DNA of 64,000 nucleotides from Varunaivibrio sulfuroxidans. Its GTDB lineage: Bacteria; Pseudomonadota; Alphaproteobacteria; Rhodospirillales; Magnetovibrionaceae. This document shows, in pieces, positions 25,425-35,590 of the stretch. The DNA lies in contig NZ_CP119676.1 in the NCBI RefSeq assembly GCF_029318635.1, forward strand, positions 124,001 to 188,000, written 5' to 3'. The notes under the pieces are model-generated. The model was given only the letters and a program-made list of their open reading frames with translations, was not told the origin of the DNA and did not search any database. Position numbers and translations under genes: made by a program. Numbering within the stretch: the first letter of the stretch is position 1; each line of letters opens with the position of its first letter.

Positions 25425-26936
25425 ATGAAAATCACATTTGCCGCCCCCGCCGCGCCCGCCACCGGCAGCGTCGTCGCCACTGTTTACGAAGGGGGTGTGT
25501 TATCGGCTTCGGCGAAAACGCTGGACGACGCCACCAAGGGCGCCCTCAGTCGGGCGATCAAAGCCGCCCATTTTAAGGGCTCGGCGAAGCATTCCCTGAC
25601 GGTTTTGACGCCGGGCGGATCGAAGCTCGACCGTGTGGTGTTGATGGGGCTGGGCAAGGCCGCCAAAGCCGACGCCCTGGCGCTTCAGGCGCTGGGCGGA
25701 CGGGCGTTTAAGGCGCTGAACACCCACGCTCGCGGAGGGGCGACGATCATGGTTGACGCCATTGACGGCTGCACTCTGAACGCGCCCGAAATCGCCGCTG
25801 AAATCGGCTATGGCGCGCTTTTGGCCGCGTATACGTTTGATAAATATCGCACCAAGAAAAAATCTCATGGGGCGCCGCCGCTCAAATCTCTATCCGTTCA
25901 AAGTATGGAACCCGCCAAGGCGCGCAAGGCTTTTTCACAATTGTCGAAAATTGCCGATGGGGTGTTCTTGACCCGCGATCTGGTCTCGGAACCGGCCAAT
26001 GTCCTTTACCCGGAAACCCTGGCCGAGCACGCCAAGGATCTGAGCAAATTAGGCGTCACGGTCGAGGTCTTAGATAAGAAAAAGATTAAAAGCCTGGGCA
26101 TGGGGGCGCTGTTGGGCGTCGCCCAGGGTAGTGCCCACGACCCGCGCGTGGTGGTGATGCAATGGGTCGGCGCGCCCGCCGACAAGGGCAAAAATCCCGA
26201 AGCGCCGATCGCCTTTATCGGCAAGGGGGTAACGTTCGATTCGGGCGGCATTTCGATCAAGCCGTCGGCCGGCATGGAAGACATGAAGTGGGACATGGGC
26301 GGGGCCGGTGTGGTGATCGGCTTGATGAAGGCTCTGGCCGGACGCAAGGCCAAGGTCAATGTTGTGGGCATCGTCGGGTTGGTTGAAAACATGCCTTCGG
26401 GCACGGCGCAGCGTCCCGGCGACATCGTCACCTCGATGTCCGGCCAGACGATCGAGGTGTTGAATACCGACGCCGAGGGCCGCCTCGTGTTGGCGGACGC
26501 GCTGTGGTACTGCAAGGAACGCTTCAAGCCCAAGGCGATGATCGATCTGGCGACGTTGACCGGGGCGATCATCGTCGCCCTGGGAAGCGAACACGCGGGG
26601 CTGTTTTCCAATAACGACGCCTTGAGCGAACAAATTACCGCGGCCGGTAAGGCGGTGGGCGAGCACGTCTGGCGTCTGCCGATGGGGACGGCCTACGACA
26701 AGATGCTGGATTCGCAGGTCGCCGACGTGCAAAACATCAGCTCCGGCGGTCGGGGCGCGGGGTCGATCACGGCGGCGCAGTTCCTCAAGCGTTTCGTCGG
26801 CGATGTGCCGTGGGCGCATATCGATATCGCCGGGGTGACCTGGTCGAAGACCGACGCCCCGACCAGGGCCAAGGGCGCCACTGGGTTCGGAGTTCGGCTC
26901 TTGGATCGGTTCGTCGCCGAATATGGTGAAAAATAA
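25425..26936 (+). CDS. pepA: Leucyl (cytosol) aminopeptidase
   Basis: A 503-residue M17 metallopeptidase that removes N-terminal residues from peptides with two metal ions. The metal- and substrate-binding core is present: GKGVTFDSGGISIKP, MKWDMGGAG and the family signature NTDAEGRLVL. PepA in E. coli also binds DNA; nothing here tests that. The ATG at 25425 follows AAAGGG; a TTG two codons earlier is also open. holC follows 108 bases later, the same order as in E. coli. Confidence 0.96.
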   Translation: MKITFAAPAAPATGSVVATVYEGGVLSASAKTLDDATKGALSRAIKAAHFKGSAKHSLTVLTPGGSKLDRVVLMGLGKAAKADALALQALGGRAFKALNTHARGGATIMVDAIDGCTLNAPEIAAEIGYGALLAAYTFDKYRTKKKSHGAPPLKSLSVQSMEPAKARKAFSQLSKIADGVFLTRDLVSEPANVLYPETLAEHAKDLSKLGVTVEVLDKKKIKSLGMGALLGVAQGSAHDPRVVVMQWVGAPADKGKNPEAPIAFIGKGVTFDSGGISIKPSAGMEDMKWDMGGAGVVIGLMKALAGRKAKVNVVGIVGLVENMPSGTAQRPGDIVTSMSGQTIEVLNTDAEGRLVLADALWYCKERFKPKAMIDLATLTGAIIVALGSEHAGLFSNNDALSEQITAAGKAVGEHVWRLPMGTAYDKMLDSQVADVQNISSGGRGAGSITAAQFLKRFVGDVPWAHIDIAGVTWSKTDAPTRAKGATGFGVRLLDRFVAEYGEK

Positions 26937-26981
26937 CCATTTCGAGGGGGCGGCCTCTTCGAAGACGGTCCACCCAACGGG

Positions 26982-27014
26982 CCGCGCCCCGCGCCGTTAC
27001 CGCGCGGGGCGCGG
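26982..27014. other. GC-rich hairpin between pepA and holC
   Basis: A 13-base perfect inverted repeat (ccgcgccccgcgc/gcgcggggcgcgg) around a seven-base spacer. There is no T-run, so it may be an mRNA stability or processing element rather than an intrinsic terminator. Confidence 0.6.
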
Positions 27015-27044
27015 GTTGATGCCCGGCGAAGGCGGCGGCGTTTT

Positions 27045-27494
27045 ATGACCGATATCGCGTTTTATCATCTACAGCATACCCCACTGGAGACGGTCTTACC
27101 TAAACTTCTGGAAAAGACCCTCCAGGCGGGTGAACGCGCCCTCGTCCTGGCGGCTTCGGGGGAACGGGTCGAACATTTGTGCGCCGCGCTGTGGACGTAC
27201 GATCCGGCGTCCTGGTTGCCTCACGGCACGGACAAGGATGGTCACGGGGCGCGTCAGCCGGTGTGGCTGTCGTGCGCGGACGAAAACGTCAATAGCGCAT
27301 CGTTTCTGTTTCTTACCGATGGAGCGACTTCACAGCGGTCCGGCGAATTCGAGCGTTGTTTCTATATTTTCGACGGTCATGATCCCGAGCAACTCGCCCG
27401 GGCCCGCACGCAGTGGAAACGCTATCTTGAGGACGGCCATGTGCTGACCTACTGGCAGCAGGACGTCGGCGGCGGGTGGGCGAAAAAGGGCTAG
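27045..27494 (+). CDS. holC: DNA polymerase III subunit chi
   Basis: A 149-residue HolC-family protein, the clamp-loader accessory that in E. coli contacts SSB through the psi-chi pair. The family pattern is visible in FYHLQHTPLETVLPKLLEKTL, DPASWLPHG and the segment ending EDGHVLTYWQQD. Unusually, its stop codon TAG lies inside the left end (ctagtgg) of a 135-bp repeat element, so the present C-terminus KKG was set by that junction. Confidence 0.92.
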   Translation: MTDIAFYHLQHTPLETVLPKLLEKTLQAGERALVLAASGERVEHLCAALWTYDPASWLPHGTDKDGHGARQPVWLSCADENVNSASFLFLTDGATSQRSGEFERCFYIFDGHDPEQLARARTQWKRYLEDGHVLTYWQQDVGGGWAKKG

Positions 27495-27625
27495 TGGATC
27501 GACTCCGACGTTTCGCTCCCGCGAACCATCGGGCCGACCACTATCTATCTTTTTGTTGCAGTTTGATTTCTTCACACATTTGTGTCCAATTGCATCGGAC
27601 TCAAATGTTAAATTCAAACCACTAG
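27491..27625. repeat. 135-bp dispersed element, copy 1 (MITE-like)
   Basis: Begins ctagtgg and ends ccactag. It matches 41859-41993 in inverted orientation at 133 of 135 positions by eye. It has no transposase. The right edge adjoins gtcctgacccc, which resembles an arm of the REP-like palindromes. Confidence 0.88.
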
Positions 27626-27634
27626 GTCCTGACC

Positions 27635-27802
27635 CCAGGGAAGGCCAGAGAAAGAAAAGGGAAGGTTAGGGAAAAACAAAGACGCCCCCATCCGTAAGGC
27701 GGGACGGTCGTTTCGTGCGCTTGGCCCGATCGTTGGCCCGATCGTTGGGACGGCGTCCGGTGGCGCGCAACGACATGGATTGGAACTCTATGGATTGGAA
27801 CT
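27635..27802. other. Intergenic stretch with short tandem duplications
   Basis: Contains a tandem 12-base repeat (cccgatcgttgg, near 27726-27750) and a tandem 15-base repeat (atggattggaactct, 27776-27805), which runs into the 3' end of the next gene. No coding frame is convincing. Confidence 0.6.
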
Positions 27803-28297
27803 CTAGCGCGGCGTGCGCTTTCCACGAAGGAAATCCTTCGCCGGGTTTTTGAAATCCTCGGGAGGCGAGTTCTTGGCTTCGGCGGCGGGGGTCGCGCGCG
27901 ATGTGGACCGGCGTTTTTTTCCGGTCTGTATGTTCTTGTTGATTTGTTTCGACAAAAGCAAATACATCGCCTGTGAGCCAATGATCGCCAACAAGGGGGC
28001 GATGATCATCGCCGAAATCCAAAAAAGGATATGCCCCGGATAGACATACCCGATCAATGCGCCGTGGTAATACACGATGAAGACGACAAGAAACAACTCG
28101 GACAAAAGAAATAGCCGGAAAGAAATTCTCTCGGACAGCTTGCGCGGTGTGATCGCCCCAAGATAAGCGCGCGATATGCTGTAAAGCATGCCGCCCAGAA
28201 AATTACCCAAAAAGACCAGCAGGCAAACCAAAACGATCCAGCTTTGCATTTGCGTGAAGCCGAAGGCGTCCAGAGCGTTGAAAAAGGGGTGCCCCAA
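27803..28297 (-). CDS. Small integral membrane protein of unknown function
   Basis: 164 residues with three predicted membrane spans: near residues 18-38 (WIVLVCLLVFLGNFLGGMLY), 64-88 (LLSELFLVVFIVYYHGAL) and 92-116 (ILFWISAMIIAPLLAIIG). A basic, polar C-terminal tail follows (KKRRSTSRATPAAEAK). No family is recognised. I kept the TTG start at 28297 because GGGGA lies seven bases upstream; ATG 28249 would remove the first 16 residues. The 3' end overlaps a 15-base tandem repeat that encodes part of the tail or stop region. Confidence 0.6.
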   Translation of the reverse strand: MGHPFFNALDAFGFTQMQSWIVLVCLLVFLGNFLGGMLYSISRAYLGAITPRKLSERISFRLFLLSELFLVVFIVYYHGALIGYVYPGHILFWISAMIIAPLLAIIGSQAMYLLLSKQINKNIQTGKKRRSTSRATPAAEAKNSPPEDFKNPAKDFLRGKRTPR

Positions 28298-28641
28298 AAG
28301 ATTGTCCCCGCTTTTACCGTTGAGATTACGTTTTTATAAACACGCTCATACATCACCGTCCGCGCGCCGCGCAAACCCGTAAAAACCGAGATACCTTCCC
28401 CTCCCCGGTGACCTCTTTGTTTGCGGACGCGCCGCACTCTCGTCCGTGGACGCGCGATGCATTCCAAATGTGGTGGGACACGAAGTGCATGTCAAGTGTA
28501 GTGCGCGATAGCGGCCCTCCATGGAAATGAGGCGCATCGATGGAAAAGCGTGATTTTTCAATCCGTTGATTGTGCCCCACTCGATGTTATAGGCGCGCAA
28601 TAAAAGTAAAGCGGGCATTCGTTTTTTGAACGAAATGAATT
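28298..28641. other. Intergenic region, no gene recognised
   Basis: About 344 bases between the membrane protein and the oxidoreductase gene. A weak inverted repeat (ttcgtttttt gaacgaa) lies just after the oxidoreductase stop. No RNA gene or coding frame is supported. Confidence 0.45.
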
Positions 28642-29688
28642 TTAAATCTCACGATATCCGTTGATATCGTCACCGACAATCCATTCGGCGCGGACGTTAG
28701 CTTGCACAAGGCCGTCACGGACGGTTTTCAGCCAGGTTGACGGCCCGGACAGATACAGGCGGTATTGATCAAAGGCGCGCGCACGGCGACTTGCCGCGTC
28801 GATCATCGCCGTGGTGTCGTCATTGAGCGTGTCGTATTCGAAGCCGTCCCACACGTCCTTCCAGGACCGGCATAAATTATCCAGGTATGGGGGAGCGCTA
28901 TCGTTTCCGAATCCAAATTCGGGCGCGGGACCCGCGCGAAGGTTTGCCGGATCGGGGGATCGCAACAGATGGATGGGCGTGGTTTCGTCCAGCGCCATCG
29001 CCTGTTCGATTAGGCTGCCGACGGGGGCGAAGCCGGCGCCGCAGGCGACAAAGATAAGCGGAGTCTTGACGTCGTCATCGAGAATGAAATTCCCGAACGG
29101 TCCCTCGATGGTGACGGTTTGCGTGGGTTTCAGGGTATTGAAGATAAATTCCGAAAAGGCGTCGTCGCGTCGATACGGCAGATGAAAATGCAGGTTCATG
29201 TCATCGCACGGACAGCTGGCGACCGCACATAGGGCGGCGACGTCGTCGCCGAAATCCAAACGAACGTGTTGGCCGGCGAGAAAGCGGAGGCGCTGTGTGC
29301 GCGGCGTCTTGATGTGCACCATGGCCACGGCGCGAATGTCTTCGGGAGTCGGCAAGGTGATCTTACGCACTTTGGCGATAATTTTTTGGTGAGGAATTTC
29401 GTGACTTCCCTCGGCCTCGGGTGTTTCGATCACCACATCGCCCTCGCCGCTATGACAGCATAGCAAGATCGTGTTTTGGCTTTTTTCCTGGGCCGTGAGG
29501 GCAAAGTCGTGATGGCGTGTTTTAATCACGTCGCCGGAAACGACGCGGGCCTTGCAGCCACCGCAATTGCCGTCGGAGCAGCCGTAGTTCATCGCTCGTC
29601 CGGCGCGTAGCCCCGCTTCTAGAATGGTTTCCTGGGCGAGAATTTCGAAAGTATGGCCGCTGGGCAGCATCGTTATACGTGCGGGCAT
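28642..29688 (-). CDS. 2Fe-2S ferredoxin/FAD-NAD(P)H oxidoreductase
   Basis: 348 residues. An N-terminal plant-type ferredoxin domain has the cluster ligands C37-x4-C42-x2-C45 and C77 or C78 (CSDGNCGGC, then LLCCHSGEG). A ferredoxin-NADP reductase-like flavin/nicotinamide module follows, with PFGNFILDDD and FVACGAGFAPVGSLIEQ. The layout resembles the reductase subunits of oxygenases and CDP-6-deoxy-glucoseen reductase. No oxygenase partner is adjacent, and the C-terminal part around NDSAPPYLDNLC is unusual for the family, so the electron acceptor is unknown. Confidence 0.88.
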   Translation of the reverse strand: MPARITMLPSGHTFEILAQETILEAGLRAGRAMNYGCSDGNCGGCKARVVSGDVIKTRHHDFALTAQEKSQNTILLCCHSGEGDVVIETPEAEGSHEIPHQKIIAKVRKITLPTPEDIRAVAMVHIKTPRTQRLRFLAGQHVRLDFGDDVAALCAVASCPCDDMNLHFHLPYRRDDAFSEFIFNTLKPTQTVTIEGPFGNFILDDDVKTPLIFVACGAGFAPVGSLIEQAMALDETTPIHLLRSPDPANLRAGPAPEFGFGNDSAPPYLDNLCRSWKDVWDGFEYDTLNDDTTAMIDAASRRARAFDQYRLYLSGPSTWLKTVRDGLVQANVRAEWIVGDDINGYREI

Positions 29689-29747
29689 TCGTTCATCGTC
29701 TCCCTATCGTTTTTCGGTGGGTTGGAGCGATGAAAACGATATGCGTT

Positions 29748-31638
29748 TTAGGCCTCGGTGGTCAATTGGGCGCGTTCCAGGGCGTCGCTGGCGTCGAGCC
29801 AGGCATTTTCCGCCTTGCTGAGGGCGGTTTCGATGCGCCCTAGTTCCTTTTGCAGGGCGGCGATGTCCTCGCCGGTTCCTTCGTAGATTGTGGGATCGGC
29901 GAGGCGCTTTTCGGTTTTGTCTTTCTCCCGCTCCAGGCGCGCCATGACGTTTTCGGCGTCGCGAACGGCCTTGCGCAAGGGGGCGCTTTGCGAGCGCGCT
30001 TGGGCGCGCTTGCGCCGTTCGGCTTTTTTGTCGGGACGGCCGGTCGGTTCGCCATCGGCGTTTTGTTTGGGTTGGCGCCGCCGTTCGAGAAGCAGGCGAC
30101 GGTAATCCTCCATGTCGCCGTCATAGGCCCGGCAGGTCCCCTGATCGACGATCCATAGCCGTTCGCACACCAATTCGATCAAATGGGGATCGTGACTGAC
30201 CAAAATGACCGCGCCGTCGTAATCGTTGAGAGCGGTGACCAAGGCCTCGCGGGCATCGACGTCGAGGTGGTTGGTCGGTTCGTCGAGGAACATGATGTGC
30301 GGCGCGCCGAAGCTCATGGTGGCGAACAACAGGCGCGCTTTCTCCCCACCCGACAGGCTGGCGATTTGGGTATCCGCCTTGTCGCCGCTGAAACCGAATC
30401 GACCAAGATGGGCGCGCACCTTGGTTTCGGTGGCCATCTCCATCAGGCGCTGCATGTGCCGGTACGGCGTATCGCTTAATGGAAGCTCCTCGCTTTGGTG
30501 TTGGGCGAAATACCCGACTTCGAGCTTGGACGATTTAATGACTTTTCCCGTTTGCGCCTTCAAACGCCCGGCGAGGAGGCGGATCAGGGTCGATTTGCCG
30601 TTGCCGTTGGCTCCGAGAAGGGCGATCCGGTCGTCCATGTCGATGCGCATGTCCAGCCCCTTGAGAATGGGCCGGCCCTCCTGATAGCCGACGGAGGCGT
30701 CCTCCAGCGCCAATAGGGGTGGCGGCAGGGGCTGGGGTCGGGGAAACGGAAGGTCGTGGTTTTCGCCCGGCGACGCTGGCGATCGGCTGCATGCGTTCCA
30801 GCATTTTAAGGCGGCTTTGCGCTTGGCGCGCTTTGCTGGCGGTATAGCGGAAGCGTTCGACGAATTGTTCGATATGGCGGCGTTGTTCCATCTGGCGCGA
30901 TTGCATTTTCGATTGGATCGCCATTTGTTCGCGCCGGGTGTTTTCGAAGCGATCATAGCCGCCGGTATAGCGGTTCAGTTTGCCGTTTTCCAAGTGCACG
31001 ATATGATTGACCGCGGCGTTGAGCAAGGTGCGATCGTGGCTGATTACCAGCAGGGTCCCGGGCCAGTTGGCGAGATAGTTTTCCAGCCAAAGGGTCGCCT
31101 CCAGGTCGAGATGGTTGGTCGGCTCGTCCAAGAGAAGCAAGTCGGGTTGAGAAAACAACACCGCCGCCAGCGCCACGCGCATCCGCCATCCGCCGGAAAA
31201 ATCGCTGCATGGGCGATCCTGATCGGCGCTGTCGAAGCCCAGACCGGACAGGATGGACGCCGCCCGGGCGGGGGCGGAATGGGCGCCGATATCGGCGAGG
31301 CGGGTGTGAATTTCGGCGATGCGATGGGGGGCGGTCGCCGTTTCTGCCTCATGGAGAAGGGCGCTGCGTTCGGTGTCGGCCTTTAGCACGGTGTCGAGCA
31401 GGCTGTCGGCTCCGGCGGGGACTTCCTGGGCGACCTGGCCGACACGGGCGCGTTTGCGCACGGTGATAGACCCGCCGTCGGGGGTCAATTGGCCGTTGAT
31501 GAGGCGAAACAGGGTCGATTTTCCGGCGCCGTTGCGCCCGACGAGGCCAATTTTATGCCCCGGAGAAACGGCCAGGGTCGCCTGATCGAATAAGATGCGC
31601 CCGGAAATTCGGTAGGTGATGTCGTTAATATGCAGCAT
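29748..31638 (-). pseudogene. ABC-F family ATPase gene with a one-base frameshift
   Basis: Together the two reading frames make a complete ABC-F protein of about 629 residues: first ABC module with GRNGAGKST, SDFSGGWRMRVALA and LLLLDEPTNHLD; linker; second module with GANGNGKST, SLSGGEKARLLFA and MFLDEPTNHLD; and a coiled-coil C-terminus. The frame breaks at about 30765-30767 in a run of three C (GGG on the coding strand). Removing one G restores IASVAGENHDLPF. The length 1891 equals 3n+1. ABC-F proteins bind ribosomes or act in antibiotic resistance. The break may be real or a homopolymer sequencing error. Confidence 0.85.
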
Positions 31639-31818
31639 GGTATGGGTCTTAGCATAAGGGATCGTGGTAGGGAATGCGTCATCATCGTCTATTTGCCCTT
31701 TGTCAAACGGGCCTTGCAAGCCGGGCGCGTTACGTCTATAACGCGCCGACCCCATCGTGACGCCCGTTGTGACGTTGGGCATGAACCCTTTCCCCGCAAC
31801 AGAAGAAGGTTCGAGAGC

Positions 31819-32241
31819 ATGGCTGTCGAACGGACACTGTCCATCATTAAGCCGGATGCCACGGCGCGTAATCTGACTGGCAAAATTAATGCGTACCTGG
31901 AAGACGCGGATTTGCGCTTCGTGGCGCAAAAGCGTGTGCGTCTCACCCGTGAGCAGGCCGAAACCTTTTACGGTGTGCACAAGGAACGTTCGTTCTTCAA
32001 CGAGTTGGTTGAGTACATGACTTCCGGTCCCGTCGTGGTCCAGGTTCTTGAAGGTGAAAACGCCGTCGCCAAGAATCGCGAAGTTATGGGGGCGACCAAC
32101 CCGGCCAACGCCGACGAGGGCACCATCCGCAAGGATTTTGCGCTGAACGTTCAGGAAAATTCGGTGCACGGCTCCGATAGTGCGGAAAATGCGGCGATCG
32201 AAATCGCCTACTTCTTCGCCGGTACCGAGATCGTCGGCTAA
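31819..32241 (+). CDS. ndk: Nucleoside diphosphate kinase
   Basis: 140 residues. It transfers the terminal phosphate between nucleoside tri- and diphosphates through a phosphohistidine. The start [17 protein letters not shown]-contact residues in [14 protein letters not shown], and the catalytic His117 in [12 protein letters not shown] are all in place. The length is standard. The divergent neighbour is the ABC-F gene. A strong terminator follows at 32263. Confidence 0.97.
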   Translation: MAVERTLSIIKPDATARNLTGKINAYLEDADLRFVAQKRVRLTREQAETFYGVHKERSFFNELVEYMTSGPVVVQVLEGENAVAKNREVMGATNPANADEGTIRKDFALNVQENSVHGSDSAENAAIEIAYFFAGTEIVG

Positions 32242-32262
32242 TCTCATTTTTTTGATACTTAC

Positions 32263-32296
32263 GAAAGGCCGCTTCCCTTGATGGAAGCGGCCTTTC
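32263..32296. terminator. Strong bidirectional hairpin between ndk and purN
   Basis: A 14-bp perfect stem (gaaaggccgcttcc/ggaagcggcctttc) with a six-base loop, located between the convergent ndk and purN genes. Confidence 0.85.
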
Positions 32297-32319
32297 GCGT
32301 TGGGCGGCGGTGATGGAAA

Positions 32320-32973
32320 TTATCGGGTGGTTTTTTCGCAGGGGTTGATCATCGCCTCGGCTTTCGGTTCCGGGGCGTCCACGATCGCCCGTTCGGCGCC
32401 GATACGCAGCCGCCCTTCGGCGATTAGGCGTACCGCCATCGGGTAAATGCGGTGTTCCTGGATAAGAATTCGCGCGGCGAGATCGTCCGCGGTGTCATTT
32501 TGAAGCACCGGCACCACGGCCTGGGCGATGATCGGGCCTTCATCCATGGCCGGGCGTACGACATGCACGGTGCACCCGGAAAAACGCACCCCGGCTTCGA
32601 CCGCCCGTTCATGGACGTGTAGTCCCTTGAACGCGGGCAGGAGCGAGGGATGGATATTGATCACTTTGTCGCGCCAGCGTTTGACAAAGCCATCGGACAG
32701 CAAACGCATAAACCCCGCCAGACAGATCAAATCCACGCCGGCTTCTTCGAGGCGTTCGCTCATCGCCCGATCGAATGCCTCGCGGTTGGCGTAATCCGTG
32801 TGTTTGAGGACCGCGGTCGCGATACCGCCCTGGGCCGCCCGGTGCAAGCCTTGGGCGTCGGCCTTGTTGGATAGGACCAGGGCGATCTCGGCGGGGAATT
32901 CATCCTTGGCGCAAGCGTCGATCAAGGCCTGAAGATTGCTCCCCCGCCCGGAGATAAGAACTGCGAGTTTCAT
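32320..32973 (-). CDS. purN: Phosphoribosylglycinamide formyltransferase
   Basis: 217 residues. Transfers a formyl group from 10-formyltetrahydrofolate to GAR in purine synthesis. Motifs are [13 protein letters not shown], the catalytic-loop [10 protein letters not shown] and GCTVHVV, and DEGPIIAQ. The ATG at 32973 overlaps the purM stop as ATGA, so the pair is probably translationally coupled. The open frame extends only three codons upstream. Confidence 0.96.
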   Translation of the reverse strand: MKLAVLISGRGSNLQALIDACAKDEFPAEIALVLSNKADAQGLHRAAQGGIATAVLKHTDYANREAFDRAMSERLEEAGVDLICLAGFMRLLSDGFVKRWRDKVINIHPSLLPAFKGLHVHERAVEAGVRFSGCTVHVVRPAMDEGPIIAQAVVPVLQNDTADDLAARILIQEHRIYPMAVRLIAEGRLRIGAERAIVDAPEPKAEAMINPCEKTTR

Positions 32974-34145
32974 AGCCGCCAATGGTCCTGAACGCCGGGC
33001 AGGAGAACCTCCGGGGCGCCGTCGGTGGGGGCGACGCGGCCGATCCGGTAAACGGTTTCGCCGTGTTCTTCAAGGACGGCGGCGATGGCGTCTGCGGCGT
33101 GCGGACGCACGACGCAGACCATGCCGATCCCACAATTGAAGGTGCGCGCCATCTCGTTGGGGACGATCCGCCCGGCTTTTTGAAGCCAGCGAAAGACACC
33201 GGGCAAGCGCCACGAGGTGACGTCGATCTCGGCGCCGAGGCCCTCGGGCAGGACTCGGGGAATGTTTTCCAGGAGTCCGCCGCCGGTAATGTGCGCGAGG
33301 GCGCTGATCGCGCCGCCCGCCTCTGGGGCTTGCGCCCGCCCGGCCTTGAGTGCGGCGAGACAGCTTTTGACGTAAATCCGCGTCGGTTCGAGCAAGGCGT
33401 CGCCTAAGGTGCGTTCGGGGTCGAACGGGGCGGGCGTTTCATAGCCCAGGCGGGCCTTGTCGGCGAGGTGATCACGCAGGGCGATTTCCATGGCGCTGCT
33501 GAGGTCGGCGCCGAGGATCGAATCCTTGACCACCTTGCGCACCAGGGAAAATCCGTTGGAATGCAGACCGCTGGAAGCCAACCCCAAGATCACGTCGCCG
33601 TCGCGCACGGCGTCTCCGGTCAAAATTTCGTCGCGTTCGACCGCACCGACGCAAAATCCCGCCAGATCGTATTCGCCGCCGCCGTACATGCCGGGCATTT
33701 CCGCGGTTTCTCCGCCGATCAGGGCGCACCCGGCCTGTCGGCAGCCTTCGGCGACGCCTGAAATGATATCCCGCCCGGCATCGACGTTCAGTTTTCCCGT
33801 GGCGAAATAATCCAGGAAGAAAAGAGGTTCCGCCCCTTGAACGACCAGATCGTTGACGCACATGGCGACCAAATCGATTCCGATTGTTGTGTGGTTGGCG
33901 GCGTAAAGGGCGATTTTCAGTTTCGTTCCCACGCCGTCGGTGCCCGATACCAAAATCGGGTCCTTGAATCCGGCGGCCTTGAGGTCGAACATGGCGCCGA
34001 AACCACCAAGGCCGGAGGCGACGCCGCGCCTTTTGGTCGAGGCGGCCATCGGTTTGATGGCCTCGACCAAGGCGTTACCAGCGTCGATATCGACGCCGGC
34101 ATCTTTATAATTGGAACCAGTAATGGGCTTTCTCCATCGAGCCAT
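32970..34145 (-). CDS. purM: Phosphoribosylformylglycinamidine cyclo-ligase
   Basis: 391 residues. ATP-dependent closure of the imidazole ring to give AIR in purine synthesis. Family signatures include [42 protein letters not shown] and [18 protein letters not shown]-terminal stretch ([19 protein letters not shown]) is ordinary for alphaproteobacteria apart from a short Ala/Gly insertion. The start ATG lies in a sequence (acacgatggcncgn) that is repeated twice upstream, each time followed by a stop codon. Confidence 0.95.
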   Translation of the reverse strand: MARWRKPITGSNYKDAGVDIDAGNALVEAIKPMAASTKRRGVASGLGGFGAMFDLKAAGFKDPILVSGTDGVGTKLKIALYAANHTTIGIDLVAMCVNDLVVQGAEPLFFLDYFATGKLNVDAGRDIISGVAEGCRQAGCALIGGETAEMPGMYGGGEYDLAGFCVGAVERDEILTGDAVRDGDVILGLASSGLHSNGFSLVRKVVKDSILGADLSSAMEIALRDHLADKARLGYETPAPFDPERTLGDALLEPTRIYVKSCLAALKAGRAQAPEAGGAISALAHITGGGLLENIPRVLPEGLGAEIDVTSWRLPGVFRWLQKAGRIVPNEMARTFNCGIGMVCVVRPHAADAIAAVLEEHGETVYRIGRVAPTDGAPEVLLPGVQDHWRL

Positions 34146-34200
34146 CGTGTTAAATTAGCGCGCCATCGTGTTAAAAATTAGCGCGCCATCGTGTTAAATT
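34131..34200 (-). repeat. Triplicated start region of purM (M-A-R leader)
   Basis: On the minus strand the unit aacacgATGGCGCGCTAA occurs twice before the real aacacgATGGCTCGA start. Each upstream copy therefore encodes a three-codon ORF, Met-Ala-Arg-stop. The copies are about 20-22 bases apart. Confidence 0.8.
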
Positions 34201-34366
34201 GTATCGCCCGATCCGCGGGCGTCCTTGAAGGATACGTCCATTTTGCGAACATAACGCATCCAGGCCGGTTTGCAATCCACTACGCAATAGGCTCGACACA
34301 TAAACCGCCATGGGACACCATGATCCGCGAAATGTCGTGGCCCCGTGGGCTCCGTCGAGCGAAGCG

Positions 34367-35590
34367 ATGGTGAAGATGAAACGGAAACGAATGAATATTT
34401 TTACGCATGGCGCGATACCCCTCTCGTTTGTGTCGGTATTGTTTCGCCCGGGATGGTTCGCCCGAACGGTGACGTCGGCAATGCCGTTGGTTCTTGCCAC
34501 GGCCCTTGTCTTGGGACTGGGGCTGGTGGTCGAACCCGTCGGGGCCAAGGCGCAGGCGGCGGCAAACGACGTCTTTGAAGTTAAAGGCGTGAAGGTGGAC
34601 GTTAGCGCCGATTCGGTGGCCGTGGCGCGCGACCGGGCCTTGGAGGAGGGAGAGGCGCGCGCCCTTCAAATTTTGTTGAAGCGGTTGACCCTGCAAGCGT
34701 ACCACGATCGCCTCCCCAAACCTTCGGCTGCGCAGCGCGCGGCGTTGGTGTTGGATTTTTCCGTGGCCGAGGAAAAAGCGTCGTCGGTGCGCTATTTAGC
34801 GACACTGAATTATCGCTTTAAGGCCGGCGCGGTGCGCGCGCTGTTGCGCGATGCGCAAATACCGTTCGCCGAAACGCGAAGCAAACCGGTTTTGCTCCTG
34901 CCCGTTTACCGGGCGGCGGGCGCGCTTCTGTTGTGGGACGATCCCAACCCTTGGAGTAAGGCGTGGGCGGCGGTCGCCGGTCAGGGCGGTTTGGTGCCCG
35001 TCGTTCTGGCGCAAGGAGACCTGAAGGATATCGCAACGATCGGCGCACAGCAGGCCCTTGACGGAGATGGCCAGCGTCTGGACGCCATCGCTAGGCGCTA
35101 CGACGCCGGCGACAGCCTGGTCGCCGAGGGCGTGCTGGGCGTCGATCCTCAGACCGGGCTACCCGACCTCGATGTCTACGTGACCCGTTACGGCACGGCG
35201 TCGCAGGAACAAACCATCGTGCGGACGTTTTCCTCTCAGGTGGGGGAGAGCGTGGACGGTCTCCTAGAACGTTCGGCCCGCCAAATCATGCTTCAGGTCG
35301 AGGATAACTGGAAACAGGACAATTTGCTGCAATTCACCAAGCCGGCGGTGATTTCCGCCATCGTGCCGATTTCCGGCTTGACGTCGTGGGTCGATATCCA
35401 ACGCCGCCTGCGTGAAGTGGCGGTCGTGCGCCGGGTCGATATCGCCTTGCTTTCACCCAAGGAAGCCTGGATCAAGCTGAACTTTATCGGCGACACCGAT
35501 CAACTGGCGTTATCGTTGAAACAAGCCGATCTGATCTTGTGGCGGGAGGCCGATACCTGGTATCTATCGGCGAGAAAGGCCGAGCAGTGA
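34367..35590 (+). CDS. DUF2066 domain-containing protein
   Basis: About 407 residues from ATG 34367. A basic N-terminus and hydrophobic segment LVLATALVLGLGLVVEPVGAKAQA act as a signal sequence or anchor. The body (FEVKGVKVDVSADSVAVARDRALEEGEARALQILLKRLT, cited here only by its parts VKGVKVDV and GEARALQILLKR) is the DUF2066 family, of unknown function and typically encoded beside purM and the CDP-alcohol transferase in alphaproteobacteria. The next gene starts inside its stop codon (GTGA), so the two are coupled. Other ATG codons at 34376 and 34391 are possible starts. Confidence 0.85.
   Translation: MVKMKRKRMNIFTHGAIPLSFVSVLFRPGWFARTVTSAMPLVLATALVLGLGLVVEPVGAKAQAAANDVFEVKGVKVDVSADSVAVARDRALEEGEARALQILLKRLTLQAYHDRLPKPSAAQRAALVLDFSVAEEKASSVRYLATLNYRFKAGAVRALLRDAQIPFAETRSKPVLLLPVYRAAGALLLWDDPNPWSKAWAAVAGQGGLVPVVLAQGDLKDIATIGAQQALDGDGQRLDAIARRYDAGDSLVAEGVLGVDPQTGLPDLDVYVTRYGTASQEQTIVRTFSSQVGESVDGLLERSARQIMLQVEDNWKQDNLLQFTKPAVISAIVPISGLTSWVDIQRRLREVAVVRRVDIALLSPKEAWIKLNFIGDTDQLALSLKQADLILWREADTWYLSARKAEQ

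Noticed and set aside
28600-28641. Possible terminator after the ferredoxin-reductase gene
   Set aside because: The inverted repeat ttcgtt/aacgaa is short and not followed by a T-run on the minus strand.
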